NCBI RefSeq assembly: GCF_000243235.1
Contig: NZ_JH594606.1
Location: 415,666 to 479,665 of the forward strand
DNA from: Gillisia limnaea DSM 15749
GTDB taxonomy: Bacteria > Bacteroidota > Bacteroidia > Flavobacteriales > Flavobacteriaceae
Direction: 5' to 3'
Length of the DNA: 64,000 bases
This document shows, piece by piece, positions 45,858 to 54,696 of this stretch. The first letter of the stretch is position 1. Each line of letters starts with the position of its first letter. A model generated the notes under the pieces. That model had not been told where the DNA came from. It worked only from the letters and a program-made list of their open reading frames with translations, and did not search any database. The translations under genes and the position numbers were made by a program.

Positions 45858-46290
45858 TATGAGCTTTCCTTTCATGCAGGGGCAAAGTAGTTATCCGCAT
45901 AGCAAATATGGAACAGCTATAGCAGGGATACCGTCCGCAAAAGAAGCTTTCAAAAACGAAATATGGCAGATGGAAGGACAATACTATAAGTAAGTTCAAA
46001 ACAATAATACTATATCCTATAAAGAATTGTGGCACGAAGACTCTATGTGCCATCCAAGTTTTGGCGATCTGGTTTCCAACAAAAACGGCATTGCTGTTTG
46101 GAAAACAAAACTACATAAGAACCTAAACTTAAAATTCAATTATGACCTTCTGAAAAAAGGCGTGAACGCCAAAGATGATTTGGTTTTGGTTTTTAAGATG
46201 TCGATAATATCTATGCTTACAAAAAAAATGGTACGGAAGGGAACTTTCATGTTTACGCGCACCTGGAAAAAACATGGAGACATCTAATTG
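45858..46290 (+). pseudogene. Decayed coding remnant of unknown identity
   Basis: A reading frame from ATG 45858 (MSFPFMQGQSSYPHSKYG) has an in-frame TAA at ~45990, resumes (KELWHEDSMCHPSFGDLVSN, then NLNLKFNYDLLKKG) and shifts frame near 46197 into DVDNIYAYKKNGTEGNFHVY and TWRHLIDSWRNGR. The amino acid composition across the breaks is protein-like and continuous, so this looks like one gene with a stop and a frameshift. I do not recognise the family. Confidence 0.55.
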
Positions 46291-46421
46291 ATAGTTGGCG
46301 GAATGGCCGATAAAAAGAAGTAAAAATAGGTTTTCATCCTCTGAATTGCTGCCCCTTGCAGGACCGTCGAATGCAGCAATTGCTATAAAATAATTTATTA
46401 ACCATTAAATATTGAGTTGAA

Positions 46422-46838
46422 ATGAAATCATACGAACCTGAAAAACCTGAAACACCAGAATATTTCCAACTTCGACCAGAAGTTGAAAAAGCATTTGGAT
46501 ATTCCCACGCAGTAAAAATCGGGAACCATATAAAAATTTCCGGAGCCGTGAGTATGGATGACCAGGGCAATCCAACCGCTGTAGGCGATTTTGAACAGCA
46601 AATGAAAAATTGTTATTCTGATCTCGGGAAGATCCTGAAAAAATACGGATGCACATTTGATAATGTGATTGTGGAAAATGTCTTTACAACCAAAATGCCC
46701 TTGTTTCTTGAGCATGCCGCCTACAGAAATTCTATATATAAAAACCACTTTCCAACAGGTTCCTGGCTTGGTGTGAAGGATTTAGCCCTACCAGAATTTA
46801 TGATAGAAATAGAACTGGAAGTACATAAAGCAGAATAA
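46422..46838 (+). CDS. RidA/YjgF-family protein
   Basis: A 138-residue cytoplasmic RidA-family protein. Typical blocks are HAVKIGNHIKISGAVSMDD, the helix DFEQQMKNCYSDLGKILKK, VENVFTTKM and the C-terminal FMIEIELEVHKAE. Classical RidA enzymes hydrolyse reactive enamines/imines using an Arg and Glu near the C-terminus; here the equivalent segment reads LPEFMIEIELEV, without the usual RxxVEIE arginine, so deaminase activity is uncertain and it may be an Rid subfamily member with another role. Confidence 0.82.
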   Translation: MKSYEPEKPETPEYFQLRPEVEKAFGYSHAVKIGNHIKISGAVSMDDQGNPTAVGDFEQQMKNCYSDLGKILKKYGCTFDNVIVENVFTTKMPLFLEHAAYRNSIYKNHFPTGSWLGVKDLALPEFMIEIELEVHKAE

Positions 46839-46885
46839 AATTACAAAATATACCTATTCATTTTTAACCATTAATTATTAGGATC

Positions 46886-47725
46886 ATGAAGCATTCAAAA
46901 ATTATACAGACATTATTACTTTTCGTTCTCATTGCACTGCCATCATCTACAGCTATAGCACAGAATGCTGAAGTGGAAAAAATACATCAATTGTACATCA
47001 ATACCATTAAATCGGCTAATCTCAACAATTTAGATGCACTATATACACAAGATGCTTCCATAAGAAATTCTGACGGAAGCATGGTCTCAGGTTTGGACAA
47101 TATCAAAGCACAATATAAGGATGTGTTTTCCTCGGGAAAATATAGCATTACCTTAAAAACCATGGATGAAGCAGTACTGGATAAGGAGTACATCTTTGTA
47201 AGCGGTTCTTATGTTTATACCAAAATGGATGAGCCAAAAATGGTTTTAAAAGGTGAATTTGTGAACACCCTAAAAAAAGTAATGGGAGATTGGAAAATCT
47301 ACAAAAGCTATCGCTATTCTGAAAATACAAATAACGCTAGTGTGGTTGATGGTTTGTACAAAGCCTTTGCCGTAGGCGATGTGCCTTCAGTTTTGGGTGC
47401 TATGGATGCTGGAATCGTTTGGAACGAAGCCGAAGGCAATGCCTACGCAGATGGCAATCCTTACATAGGCCCTGATGCTGTATTAAATGGTGTTTTTGCC
47501 AGAGTGATTGGAGATCATGAATACTTCACCCTAGAAGATATCAAATTGCACGAGATGAGCAATAACAAAGTACTCGCCACCTTACGCTACAATGCCAAAA
47601 ACAAAGCAACCGGCAAAGCCTATAACGCAGAGGTTGCTCATTTGTGGACTTTAAGAGACGGAAAGATTATCGCCTTTCAACAGTATGTAGATACCAAGAA
47701 ACTTGCAGATGCAGAGAAAAAATAA
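46886..47725 (+). CDS. Secreted protein with two tandem NTF2/SnoaL-like domains
   Basis: A 279-residue exported protein (signal to about residue 26, ...SSTAIAQ). Domain 1 (~28-148) is DUF4440/SnoaL-like: IHQLYINTIKSANLNNLDAL then YTQDASIRNSDGSM. Domain 2 (~152-275) is SnoaL-like: GLYKAFAVGDVPSVLGAMDA, then HLWTLRDGKIIAFQQYVDTK. The 3' end (QQYVDTKKLADAE) recurs in decayed form at 49303-49341. The dehydrogenase gene follows 26 bases later. Confidence 0.75.
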   Translation: MKHSKIIQTLLLFVLIALPSSTAIAQNAEVEKIHQLYINTIKSANLNNLDALYTQDASIRNSDGSMVSGLDNIKAQYKDVFSSGKYSITLKTMDEAVLDKEYIFVSGSYVYTKMDEPKMVLKGEFVNTLKKVMGDWKIYKSYRYSENTNNASVVDGLYKAFAVGDVPSVLGAMDAGIVWNEAEGNAYADGNPYIGPDAVLNGVFARVIGDHEYFTLEDIKLHEMSNNKVLATLRYNAKNKATGKAYNAEVAHLWTLRDGKIIAFQQYVDTKKLADAEKK

Positions 47726-47751
47726 TACACCAAACAAAAAAAAGTATAAAA

Positions 47752-48606
47752 ATGAAAACTGCACTAATTACAGGAACAAGCAAAGGCATCGGCCTTGAAA
47801 CCGCATTGGCATTCGGACGCGCAGGGTACAAAGTATTTGCGACCATGCGAAATCCAGCTATGGCCGACGATTTTAGACAAAAAATAAATACAGAATCCCT
47901 TGACATCAGTATTTCAGAAATGGATGTGGATTCCGATGCATCAGTTAAACAGTGTATCAATGGCATCATCCAAAAGCATGGACAAATCGATGTACTGGTC
48001 AACAATGCAGGCATCGAACGTCATGGTTCTATCGAAGAATTGGCAATGGACGATTTCAAAGCCATTATGGAAACCAATTATTTTGGAGTACTGCGATGTA
48101 CGAAGACATTGATACCACAAATGAGGAAGAATCGAAAGGGCTGTATTATTAATGTTGCTTCCGTTGCCGGACATATTTCCAACAGTCCATTGGGTGCTTA
48201 TGCCGCAAGCAAATTTGCACTCGAGGCCGTTAGTGAGGCACTTGCCCAAGAAGTAAAACCTTTTAACATTAGGGTTGCCATTGTGGAACCAGGAATCATA
48301 AACACACAAATGGCCAATGATCTTTCAGTTGATGGGAACTCAATTTATCCACATTCCAAACGTATGGCAGGATTATTTTCAGCATCCCTTCAAACGCCAA
48401 CACCACCAACACTAGTGGCAGACAAGATTTTGGAAATCGCAGAAAGCAACACTTGGAAATTAAGACATCCTGTTGGTCCTGATGCTGAACCCTTCATTCA
48501 ATGGAGAAGGTCATTGACCGATGAAGAATGGGTGGATTGGAATGCCGCCAATGATGACGATTGGTATGAAGCAGTTCAAAATACATTTGGATTGGATGCC
48601 AGATAG
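47752..48606 (+). CDS. Classical short-chain dehydrogenase/reductase
   Basis: A 284-residue cytoplasmic SDR. The cofactor motif TGTSKGIG (residues 7-14), the NNAG motif, the SVAG strand (catalytic Ser) and YAASK (Tyr and Lys) are all present. ATG 47752 is taken; the frame opens further upstream only inside the previous gene. The C-terminal ~50 residues are duplicated as a 156-bp fragment at 49142. Substrate unknown. Confidence 0.9.
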   Translation: MKTALITGTSKGIGLETALAFGRAGYKVFATMRNPAMADDFRQKINTESLDISISEMDVDSDASVKQCINGIIQKHGQIDVLVNNAGIERHGSIEELAMDDFKAIMETNYFGVLRCTKTLIPQMRKNRKGCIINVASVAGHISNSPLGAYAASKFALEAVSEALAQEVKPFNIRVAIVEPGIINTQMANDLSVDGNSIYPHSKRMAGLFSASLQTPTPPTLVADKILEIAESNTWKLRHPVGPDAEPFIQWRRSLTDEEWVDWNAANDDDWYEAVQNTFGLDAR

Positions 48607-48676
48607 ATGATATTTCCGCACTTTGCCGGGACCAAAAAGAGTGCAAATGCGGATAACAAATGGCACGTATCAATGG

Positions 48677-48723
48677 AATAAAAATAGTACGGACAAGCCG
48701 AAAACCGGTCAGAGTAGGCAAAA
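48677..48723 (+). repeat. 47-bp direct repeat, copy 1
   Basis: An exact 47-base sequence (core GTACGGACAAGCCG and CCGGTCAGAGTAGGC) stands 18 bases before the ATG at 48742; the identical sequence is at 49550-49596, 19 bases before the ATG at 49616. The position makes it a leader or promoter shared by both genes. Confidence 0.85.
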
Positions 48724-48741
48724 CTTTAAATATCAGAAATC

Positions 48742-49011
48742 ATGAAAAAAACAATCGTAACGAGACACAGAGTAGGAAATTTTGACACTTGGCTAAAAGG
48801 CCACCAAGACAGACTCGATATATTTGGTCCTGCAATGTCAGGCCTTAAAACGTTTCAGGATGCCAATGATCCCAATTCGGTAGTTATGGTTATAGAAGTT
48901 ACCGATATGGACAAGTTTGAAGCTATCTTAAAGGACCCTTCAAACGATACTCTGAAAAAGAAACATACAGTATTGGAGCCAATCACTCTTTCTATGCAAG
49001 TAGAGCCTTAA
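48742..49011 (+). CDS. Small ABM-like (dimeric alpha/beta barrel) protein
   Basis: An 89-residue cytoplasmic protein. Layout is one ferredoxin-like alpha/beta barrel half: TIVTRHRVGNFDTWLKGHQD (strand and helix), SGLKTFQDANDPNSVVMVIE, DMDKFEAILKDPSNDTLKKK, ending ITLSMQV. This resembles antibiotic-biosynthesis-monooxygenase-like folds. No active residue assigned. Preceded by the 47-bp repeat. Confidence 0.65.
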   Translation: MKKTIVTRHRVGNFDTWLKGHQDRLDIFGPAMSGLKTFQDANDPNSVVMVIEVTDMDKFEAILKDPSNDTLKKKHTVLEPITLSMQVEP

Positions 49012-49141
49012 GTATTAGGAATTGCTTTTAGTTTATGTATTACTAATGCATAAGTCTATGAATAGTATCAATAATTTCATGAACGGATGGATAGCAAAAA
49101 CTAAATGTTGATTCGTTTTATATCAAGAATAGAAATTATTT

Positions 49142-49297
49142 GAAATTAAGACATCCTGTGGGTCCAGATGCTGAACCCTTCATTCAATGGAGAAGGTCAA
49201 TGACAGATGAAGCATGGGTGGATTGGAATGCTGTCAATGATGATGATTGGTATGAAGCGATTCAAAATACATTTGGATTGGATGGAAGATAGATGAT
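49142..49297 (+). pseudogene. Duplicated 3' fragment of the SDR gene
   Basis: 156 bases nearly identical (about 90 percent by eye) to 48456-48611, covering the SDR C-terminus to its stop, with the same terminal AGATAGATGAT. The upstream three quarters of the gene are missing. Directly after it, 49303-49341 resembles the 3' end of the double NTF2 gene (CAATATGCAGATACTAAAAA). Confidence 0.88.
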
Positions 49298-49549
49298 TAA
49301 TCGGCAATATGCAGATACTAAAAAAAGTGGTGATGCCGAGAATATAATAGATACAGAGTATTTATAATACAGACTATTAAAGTAACGTGAATAATGGATA
49401 AGTCTGAAAAGACCGGATTTTTCTTTTCCCCGGCTCTCTAAAGGGCGGAAAAATCCTCAAATACAATTATGGTTGAGAAAATTATTACCCTTTAGGGCTA
49501 GGGAAATATAATTTTCGGCTTAAAAAGGTTAATCCCCTATTCAGATTAT

Positions 49550-49596
49550 AATAAAAATAGTACGGACAAGCCGAAAACCGGTCAGAGTAGGCAAAA
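49550..49596 (+). repeat. 47-bp direct repeat, copy 2
   Basis: Identical to 48677-48723. It ends 19 bases before the ATG of the lipoprotein gene at 49616. Confidence 0.85.
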
Positions 49597-49615
49597 AACT
49601 AAATATTCAAAAAAA

Positions 49616-50143
49616 ATGAACACAAAGAACTTTTTTAAACTTGCAACGGTAGTCCTTGCAACGTCCATTTTCACTATTGGTTGTAACTCGCAACCTGATA
49701 AAAAAACTGCCGATGAACCAGCTGTAACGGCACAACCAGCAGTTGTTAAGGCCGATATGGCCAGTATAAAAGCCGAGATACAAGCCTTGGAAAGTGCGTG
49801 GGCAGCAGCTGATAATGCTCGTGATGTAAATGCAGTTGCCGCTTTTTATTCTGAAGATGCGGTGAGTATGTCCAATAATGCCCCGATGGCAAAAGGAAAA
49901 GCTGCTATCCAAAAGGAACTAGAAGTAGGTATGGCAAAAAAAGCTGAAGGTGAAACTGTTTCCTACAATACCCTTGAGGTATTTGGTGATGAAAACACAG
50001 TGACCGAGATTGGCACATCAACATCCAAAGATGCATCGGGCAAAGTAAGCAGATCGGGCAAATATATGGCGATCTGGGAAAAGCGTGACGGAAAATATAT
50101 ATGCATCAGGGACATCTACAATGATGACACTTTAGTAAAATAG
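49616..50143 (+). CDS. DUF4440/SgcJ-like NTF2-fold lipoprotein
   Basis: A 175-residue lipoprotein (signal ends TIGC). After a Pro/Ala/Thr-rich linker, residues ~48-172 are a DUF4440-type NTF2 domain: IKAEIQALESAWAAADNARD, VAAFYSEDAVSM, KGKAAIQKEL, SGKYMAIWEKRDGKYICIRD. Such domains are compact and may bind small hydrophobic ligands. It ends with a strong terminator, so it closes the second unit of the island. Confidence 0.8.
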   Translation: MNTKNFFKLATVVLATSIFTIGCNSQPDKKTADEPAVTAQPAVVKADMASIKAEIQALESAWAAADNARDVNAVAAFYSEDAVSMSNNAPMAKGKAAIQKELEVGMAKKAEGETVSYNTLEVFGDENTVTEIGTSTSKDASGKVSRSGKYMAIWEKRDGKYICIRDIYNDDTLVK

Positions 50144-50154
50144 TTTAAAAGTAT

Positions 50155-50211
50155 GTGTTTATACCGAGAGCGTATTTTGAATTGCCCCCTCGGTATAAAC
50201 ACTATTTTTTT
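50155..50211 (+). terminator. Intrinsic terminator
   Basis: GTGTTTATACCGAG pairs exactly with CTCGGTATAAACAC over 14 bp around a 20-base loop and is followed by a T tract. Confidence 0.85.
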
Positions 50212-50318
50212 GTCAAAAATTAATGTTCCAAAACAAACACATGATGATTTTCAGAAGTTTTTGGGATGTCAGATTGCAAAGTATCATTCCTATAAAAACT
50301 TCGAATAAAAGTATCCTT

Positions 50319-50414
50319 ATGAAAAAAATAATCCTATTCTTTATGGCCATTTCCTTTTTTGTAATCCTCCTAGCACAAGAAACCAACACTTTTATTTTTA
50401 ACCATATCGCATAA
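50319..50414 (+). pseudogene. Orphan signal-peptide fragment
   Basis: ATG at 50319 gives MKKIILFFMAISFFVILLAQ and then only ~11 residues before a stop. It reads as the start of an exported protein whose body is lost, next to the decayed transporter gene. Confidence 0.4.
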
Positions 50415-50448
50415 TCAATAAAAAGGATTTACTTTTAGAAATAAATTG

Positions 50449-51069
50449 ATTTTAAGCCTATTAGCACTGACGTTTGCAGGTGTTACTTATGGTTTAATTG
50501 CGCTAGGTTGAGGTTTTAATGAAATGTCTGCCTGCTTTTCCGTTTTAGGCTTGGCTTGTGGCAGTATTGCTGGCTTTAGCTTAAATAAAACTACCGAAGT
50601 TTATCTAGACGTTTTAAAGAAATGGTTTTTGCGGCATTAATTATTGGGTTAGCAAATAGTGTATCTGTTATTTCAAAGGATGGGATGGTGATTGATTCTA
50701 TCGTTAACGGACTATTCGGTCCTTTAGAGCATCTTCCGGCAGCTTTATCGGCAGTGCTAATGATGGTCTCATGCCGTGAGACATTTTCCGATACCTAGCA
50801 CCTCAGGCCATGCAATTTTAACCATGCCAATCCTAAGCCCTTTCGCAGATTTAATTGGCTTATCGCGGCAAGTTTGTGTGCTTGCGTATCAGTATGGTGC
50901 CATTATGATGGATTTAATTGTACCCACCAATGGCGCTACAATGGCGGTAATTGCATTGGCTGGTATCAACTATAAAAATTGGTTGAAATTTATTGTTAAA
51001 CCAGTTTTAATTATGCTGGGTATTGGAGCTGTGGTGATTTTAAGAGCCGTACAAATTGGATATAGTTAA
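50449..51069 (+). pseudogene. Decayed YfcC-type membrane transporter (3' part)
   Basis: Across three frames the translation gives a continuous C-terminal half of a YfcC/DcuC-like carrier: LILSLLALTFAGVTYGLIAL, an in-frame TGA in place of a Trp codon, FSVLGLACGSIAGFSLNKTT, a frameshift near 50615, EMVFAALIIGLANSVSVISK, a second shift near 50775, then HFPIPSTSGHAILTMPILSP and YQYGAIMMDLIVPTNGATMA. The N-terminal half is missing. It would have carried peptides or carboxylates; now non-functional. Confidence 0.82.
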
Positions 51070-51141
51070 AAGTAGACGAATGCTACAGCTAGTTAAAACA
51101 CCCTTTTTAGACCATTTTATACTTAAAATTGAAAGTAAACT

Positions 51142-51443
51142 ATGATTAAATTCTTCCGAAACATCCGCAAAAAACTCATAGAGCAAGGCAAAACCACCAA
51201 ATATCTCAAATACGCAATTGGCGAAATCATCCTCGTGATTGTTGGGATTTTAATTGCGTTGAGTATTAACAATTGGAACGACCAAAAAAACAAAACACCA
51301 GAGAGGTTGCCTATTTGAAAAACCTGCACGACGATGTTGCTTCCCAAATAAGAACATTTGAATTCAACTTGAAAATGGAAACAATTATTATTAGCGATGT
51401 AAATGATATTTTACAGCACATCATACAGCCTTATGCACTTTAA
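51142..51443 (+). pseudogene. DUF6090-like gene, frameshifted and truncated
   Basis: MIKFFRNIRKKLIEQGKTTK, then YLKYAIGEIILVIVGILIAL, is the typical start of the DUF6090 membrane proteins of Flavobacteriia. A frameshift near 51298 stops the frame; the next frame resumes with TREVAYLKNLHDDVASQIRT and ends inside the 3' end of the opposite-strand kinase gene. The normal protein is about 250 residues; only ~100 remain. Confidence 0.8.
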
Positions 51444-53382
51444 ATTCAAATAAATACTGTGTTCCAGGGGTGTGAATAACCTGCCTAGTCCCATCCAGCT
51501 GCTTGGTAAGCAGTTCAATAAGTTTTTTGCCAAAGCCCGTGCCTTTTATGGGTCCATCCCTGGTTTGTCCAATGCCGTTATCCTTTACTAATAATTGAAT
51601 ATTTTCAGCAGATTTCCGGCTTAAATCAATAGTGATAACCCCTTGCCTTTCATTTGGAAACGCGTATTTAAGGCTATTGGTTAGTAGTTCGTTCACTATT
51701 AATCCTAAAGGCACGGCGGTGTCTACGTCCAGATGCAGTTCCGCCATTTTATAGTTGATTTTAATGCGTTCCTCTTCCCCAAAAGAATCCAAAATGTGAG
51801 TGCCAAGATTGAAAAAATAGTCCTTCATCTCAATGGTGGAAAGATGGTTGCTTTGGTATAACCGCTGGTGAATAATACTCATAGAATACACCCTGTTTTG
51901 GCTCTCTTTCATGGCACTCACTACATTGGGATCTTTAACTTGAGCGGTTTGAAGTGCCAAAAGACTGGAAACCACTTCGAGATTGTTTTTAACTCTATGA
52001 TGGATTTCCTTCAGTAAAAACTCCTTTTCTTTATTTTGTTTCCTCAAACGCTTATTTTTCTTCCTGTTATTCCTGAAACTAATAAATAACACCAATAAAA
52101 ACAGTAACAACAAGCTTGCAATTAGGCTAATAAGATTCTGACTCGTTTTTTGTTGTAGCAGTTTTGTTTCCTGAAGTTGTATTGTATTCTCTTTTTGGGC
52201 AACTTCAAACTCGGTTTGAAGCCGGGAGATTCGTTGATCTGCTTCCGCGGTGAAGACAATTCTATTCAGGGAATCATATTCAGAAAATGCTTTATAAGCC
52301 TCTTGATACTGCTCATTCTTAGCATAAGCTTTCCCCAGGCTATTATAGGCTTTACTTAGAAAAAATCCGTCTCCAAAATTTGGAGTAGCTACCTCGATTG
52401 ATTTTTGAATATTTTCTATGGCGCCCGGATAGTTTCCGTTGTCACTTTGCAGCTCCCCAACAGAAAGATAAGAACGCATCAGCATAAAAGCGTTATCCAG
52501 AAGATAGGCGTATTTTATAGCGTTCTTTCCGGCCTCTTCGGCTTTGTTTAGTTGATTCAAAAACGCATAAAGATCTACAAGGGAAATATAAACATCGCTT
52601 AAATTATTATAAAAACCATAGTGTTCCCCAATCTCTATAGAACGTTCATAGTATTCCATAGCTTTATCATACTGTTTAAGGCTTAAGTAATTGTTGCCAA
52701 CGATATAAAGTGTGAAATCGTAATCAAGATCGTTCAATCCAAGTTCTTCAAAGAAAGAAAGTGACTTTAAGCCATATTCCAAACCTTCCTCATATTTACC
52801 CTGCTTCCAAAACAGGTTGCTAAGATCGCTATAGGCAATTCCAAGTGCTTTTTTGTCATTTAGTTTTTCTCCTAATCGGAAAGTTTTCAGGGCATAATCT
52901 GCTGCTCGTCCCAGTTGTCCCCGGCGTTCATACACATAGCCCAACTGGGTATTAAGGAAAGCAAAATCGGTTTCTTCAACTTTTTTGGCAGCCTCCAGCA
53001 GGATTACCTCCGCAGTATCCAGTTTTTCCTGTCTTAATAAAATTGCACCCTGGGTAATTTGAAATCTCCCGTGCCAGAGACCATTGTTCTTCTCATTAGT
53101 GAGTTTCAAACCTTTTTCGGTAAAACCTAAGGCTGTGGTCAGGTTTCTTGTATGCCAGTAATAGGCCAGATCATTTAAAACAGTAAATTTTAAGGTATCT
53201 GTTTCAATTTTATCCAAAGCATCTTCCAGAATCTGCAAATAGGAAACATCAAAATCATCGGTTTCTACAAATACCTTTTTGTAAGGATCAGGTTTACTGA
53301 AATCGAAGATCTGCCCATTGCCGGATGAGCTAAAAAGCACTACAAAGAAAAGCGCTAAAATGATATTTTTTCCTGTAATCAA
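51421..53382 (-). CDS. TPR-containing HisKA_2 sensor histidine kinase
   Basis: A 653-residue sensor paralogous to 38449. It starts with TTG (53380-53382), followed by the signal ITGKNIILALFFVVLFSSS; an in-frame TAA lies three codons upstream and no ATG is near. TPR repeats fill ~60-400, a membrane helix lies at ~415-435 (LISLIASLLLLFLLVLFISF), and the kinase part has LKEIHHRVKNNLEVV and VNELLTNSLKYAF with DNGIG. No response regulator lies beside it, so it may signal to the LytTR regulator at 37450. It marks the right edge of the exported-protein island. Confidence 0.88.
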   Translation of the reverse strand: MITGKNIILALFFVVLFSSSGNGQIFDFSKPDPYKKVFVETDDFDVSYLQILEDALDKIETDTLKFTVLNDLAYYWHTRNLTTALGFTEKGLKLTNEKNNGLWHGRFQITQGAILLRQEKLDTAEVILLEAAKKVEETDFAFLNTQLGYVYERRGQLGRAADYALKTFRLGEKLNDKKALGIAYSDLSNLFWKQGKYEEGLEYGLKSLSFFEELGLNDLDYDFTLYIVGNNYLSLKQYDKAMEYYERSIEIGEHYGFYNNLSDVYISLVDLYAFLNQLNKAEEAGKNAIKYAYLLDNAFMLMRSYLSVGELQSDNGNYPGAIENIQKSIEVATPNFGDGFFLSKAYNSLGKAYAKNEQYQEAYKAFSEYDSLNRIVFTAEADQRISRLQTEFEVAQKENTIQLQETKLLQQKTSQNLISLIASLLLLFLLVLFISFRNNRKKNKRLRKQNKEKEFLLKEIHHRVKNNLEVVSSLLALQTAQVKDPNVVSAMKESQNRVYSMSIIHQRLYQSNHLSTIEMKDYFFNLGTHILDSFGEEERIKINYKMAELHLDVDTAVPLGLIVNELLTNSLKYAFPNERQGVITIDLSRKSAENIQLLVKDNGIGQTRDGPIKGTGFGKKLIELLTKQLDGTRQVIHTPGTQYLFEFKVHKAV

Positions 53383-53645
53383 GGGTGTTTACAATAAAAA
53401 TTGAAATTTAAATATACAACTAAATACCTGTTATTCAATGTCTTGTGGATTTCTGAACATTATAATATTCAAGAGAATTTGAAGAACCTCATCTTAGAAA
53501 CCGCCAGGGGTTTTAAAAAGATAACTATTTGGCTCAACCGCTATTTTTAGGGTAAAGAAATTAAGGCAACCGGACAAAATTATTAGTCCTCCGTCCTATA
53601 ACAGTTTTATAATCGATTTGTTATTCCTTAATTAGGGTTGCTTTA

Positions 53646-53664
53646 AACTTCTAAACCAGAAGTT
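53646..53664. promoter_or_regulatory. Inverted repeat before the Crp/Fnr gene
   Basis: AACTTCT-AAACC-AGAAGTT is a perfect 7-bp inverted repeat 35 bases before the ATG at 53700. Crp-type regulators bind such dyads; autoregulation is possible but not shown. The rest of 53383-53699 holds no gene. Confidence 0.4.
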
Positions 53665-53699
53665 CAAAGTTGAAAATATTGATACTAAAGGATCGGGCT

Positions 53700-54416
53700 A
53701 TGACAAGGGAATCAATTTTAAACTATAAATATCGTGAGATATTAAGTGAATGCGATTTACTGAAGTCCCTTGATAAAGAAACCTCCAATACTTTTCTGGG
53801 ACTCTTCAAGGAAGAAAAGTGGCCAAAAAACACCTGCATCCTGAACCCGGAAAAGTTATCTTTAAAATTTTACATAGTACTTTCGGGAAGGGTGAAAATG
53901 TATCAGGTAGATCCATTTTCAGGAAAAGAACTTACACTTTTCTTGCTAAGCAAATGCGACTTTTTCGATATATTCTGTCTTCTTGATAGCAGGGCACATA
54001 CCATTTATTATGAAAGCCTTGATGACGTCACTGTACTTGCTGCACCCATGGAAAATTTAAGAAATTGGCTTCATAAAAACCCTAATGAGTATGTAAACCT
54101 ATTGCCATATGCAGGTAAACAATTGAGGCTGTTGGAAAATTCCCTTTTCGAAATGACCTTTAACGACATCTCCACCCGACTTTTGAAATTACTTATAAAA
54201 AATGTGAACCAAGATTCCCGGGATTTGGAATACATTCATGATTTACCAGATAAGGAAATAGCACACCTGTTAGGATCTACAAGGGCGGTAGTAAACAGCC
54301 ATTTACAGCGCCTTAAGCACAATGGTTCCATAAAGCTATCCAGAAACAAAATGGAAGTGCGGGATCTTGGTATCCTGGTACACATGTTAAAATGCCAAAA
54401 AATGGATTCAACATAA
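53700..54416 (+). CDS. Crp/Fnr-family transcription regulator
   Basis: A 238-residue regulator with a cyclic-nucleotide-binding-like beta roll (~15-130: KFYIVLSGRVKMYQVDPFSG) and a C-terminal winged helix-turn-helix (~155-235: LPDKEIAHLLGSTRAVVNSH). No Cys cluster for an FeS centre is evident, and the ligand is unknown. ATG 53700 is preferred to a TTG ten codons upstream. Convergent with the MFS transporter gene. Confidence 0.88.
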   Translation: MTRESILNYKYREILSECDLLKSLDKETSNTFLGLFKEEKWPKNTCILNPEKLSLKFYIVLSGRVKMYQVDPFSGKELTLFLLSKCDFFDIFCLLDSRAHTIYYESLDDVTVLAAPMENLRNWLHKNPNEYVNLLPYAGKQLRLLENSLFEMTFNDISTRLLKLLIKNVNQDSRDLEYIHDLPDKEIAHLLGSTRAVVNSHLQRLKHNGSIKLSRNKMEVRDLGILVHMLKCQKMDST

Positions 54417-54696
54417 GGATCGATTCTTTCGATAAATTTTGATGTTTCCCGAGGTGGAAAAAAAGGAACCAACCAACTTTCTTAAATCCTAATATAGCGC
54501 AACCTCCCAAAGGCACAGGAGGTCGGTTACAGCAAAACTTACATAATCGGCAAATCAATCATGAACATCGGGGAAAGTCCGTCCGCCGGAACGGTACGGG
54601 CAGTACGGCCCGAAAGAAATTCACTTCTGGCATCCCGTATAATAAATTGTATTTACCGGGAAAGCGGAAGCGAAAATGCATCGCCCACTTCTCCTC
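54417..54696. other. GC-richer intergenic segment with hairpins
   Basis: No gene recognised. It is richer in GC than its surroundings between 54565 and 54615 and contains the inverted repeats ACCTCC/GGAGGT (54502-54523) and CGGGC/GCCCG (54597-54612). These may be terminator or relic structures of the two convergent genes. Confidence 0.35.

Noticed and set aside
48677..49596. 47-bp repeats as the start of a CRISPR array
   Set aside because: Only two copies, 873 bases apart, with genes between; no regular spacers and no cas genes.
54565..54615. GGGGAAAGTCCG resembles a conserved piece of RNase P RNA
   Set aside because: The other conserved blocks of RNase P RNA are absent and the segment is too short between the two convergent genes.
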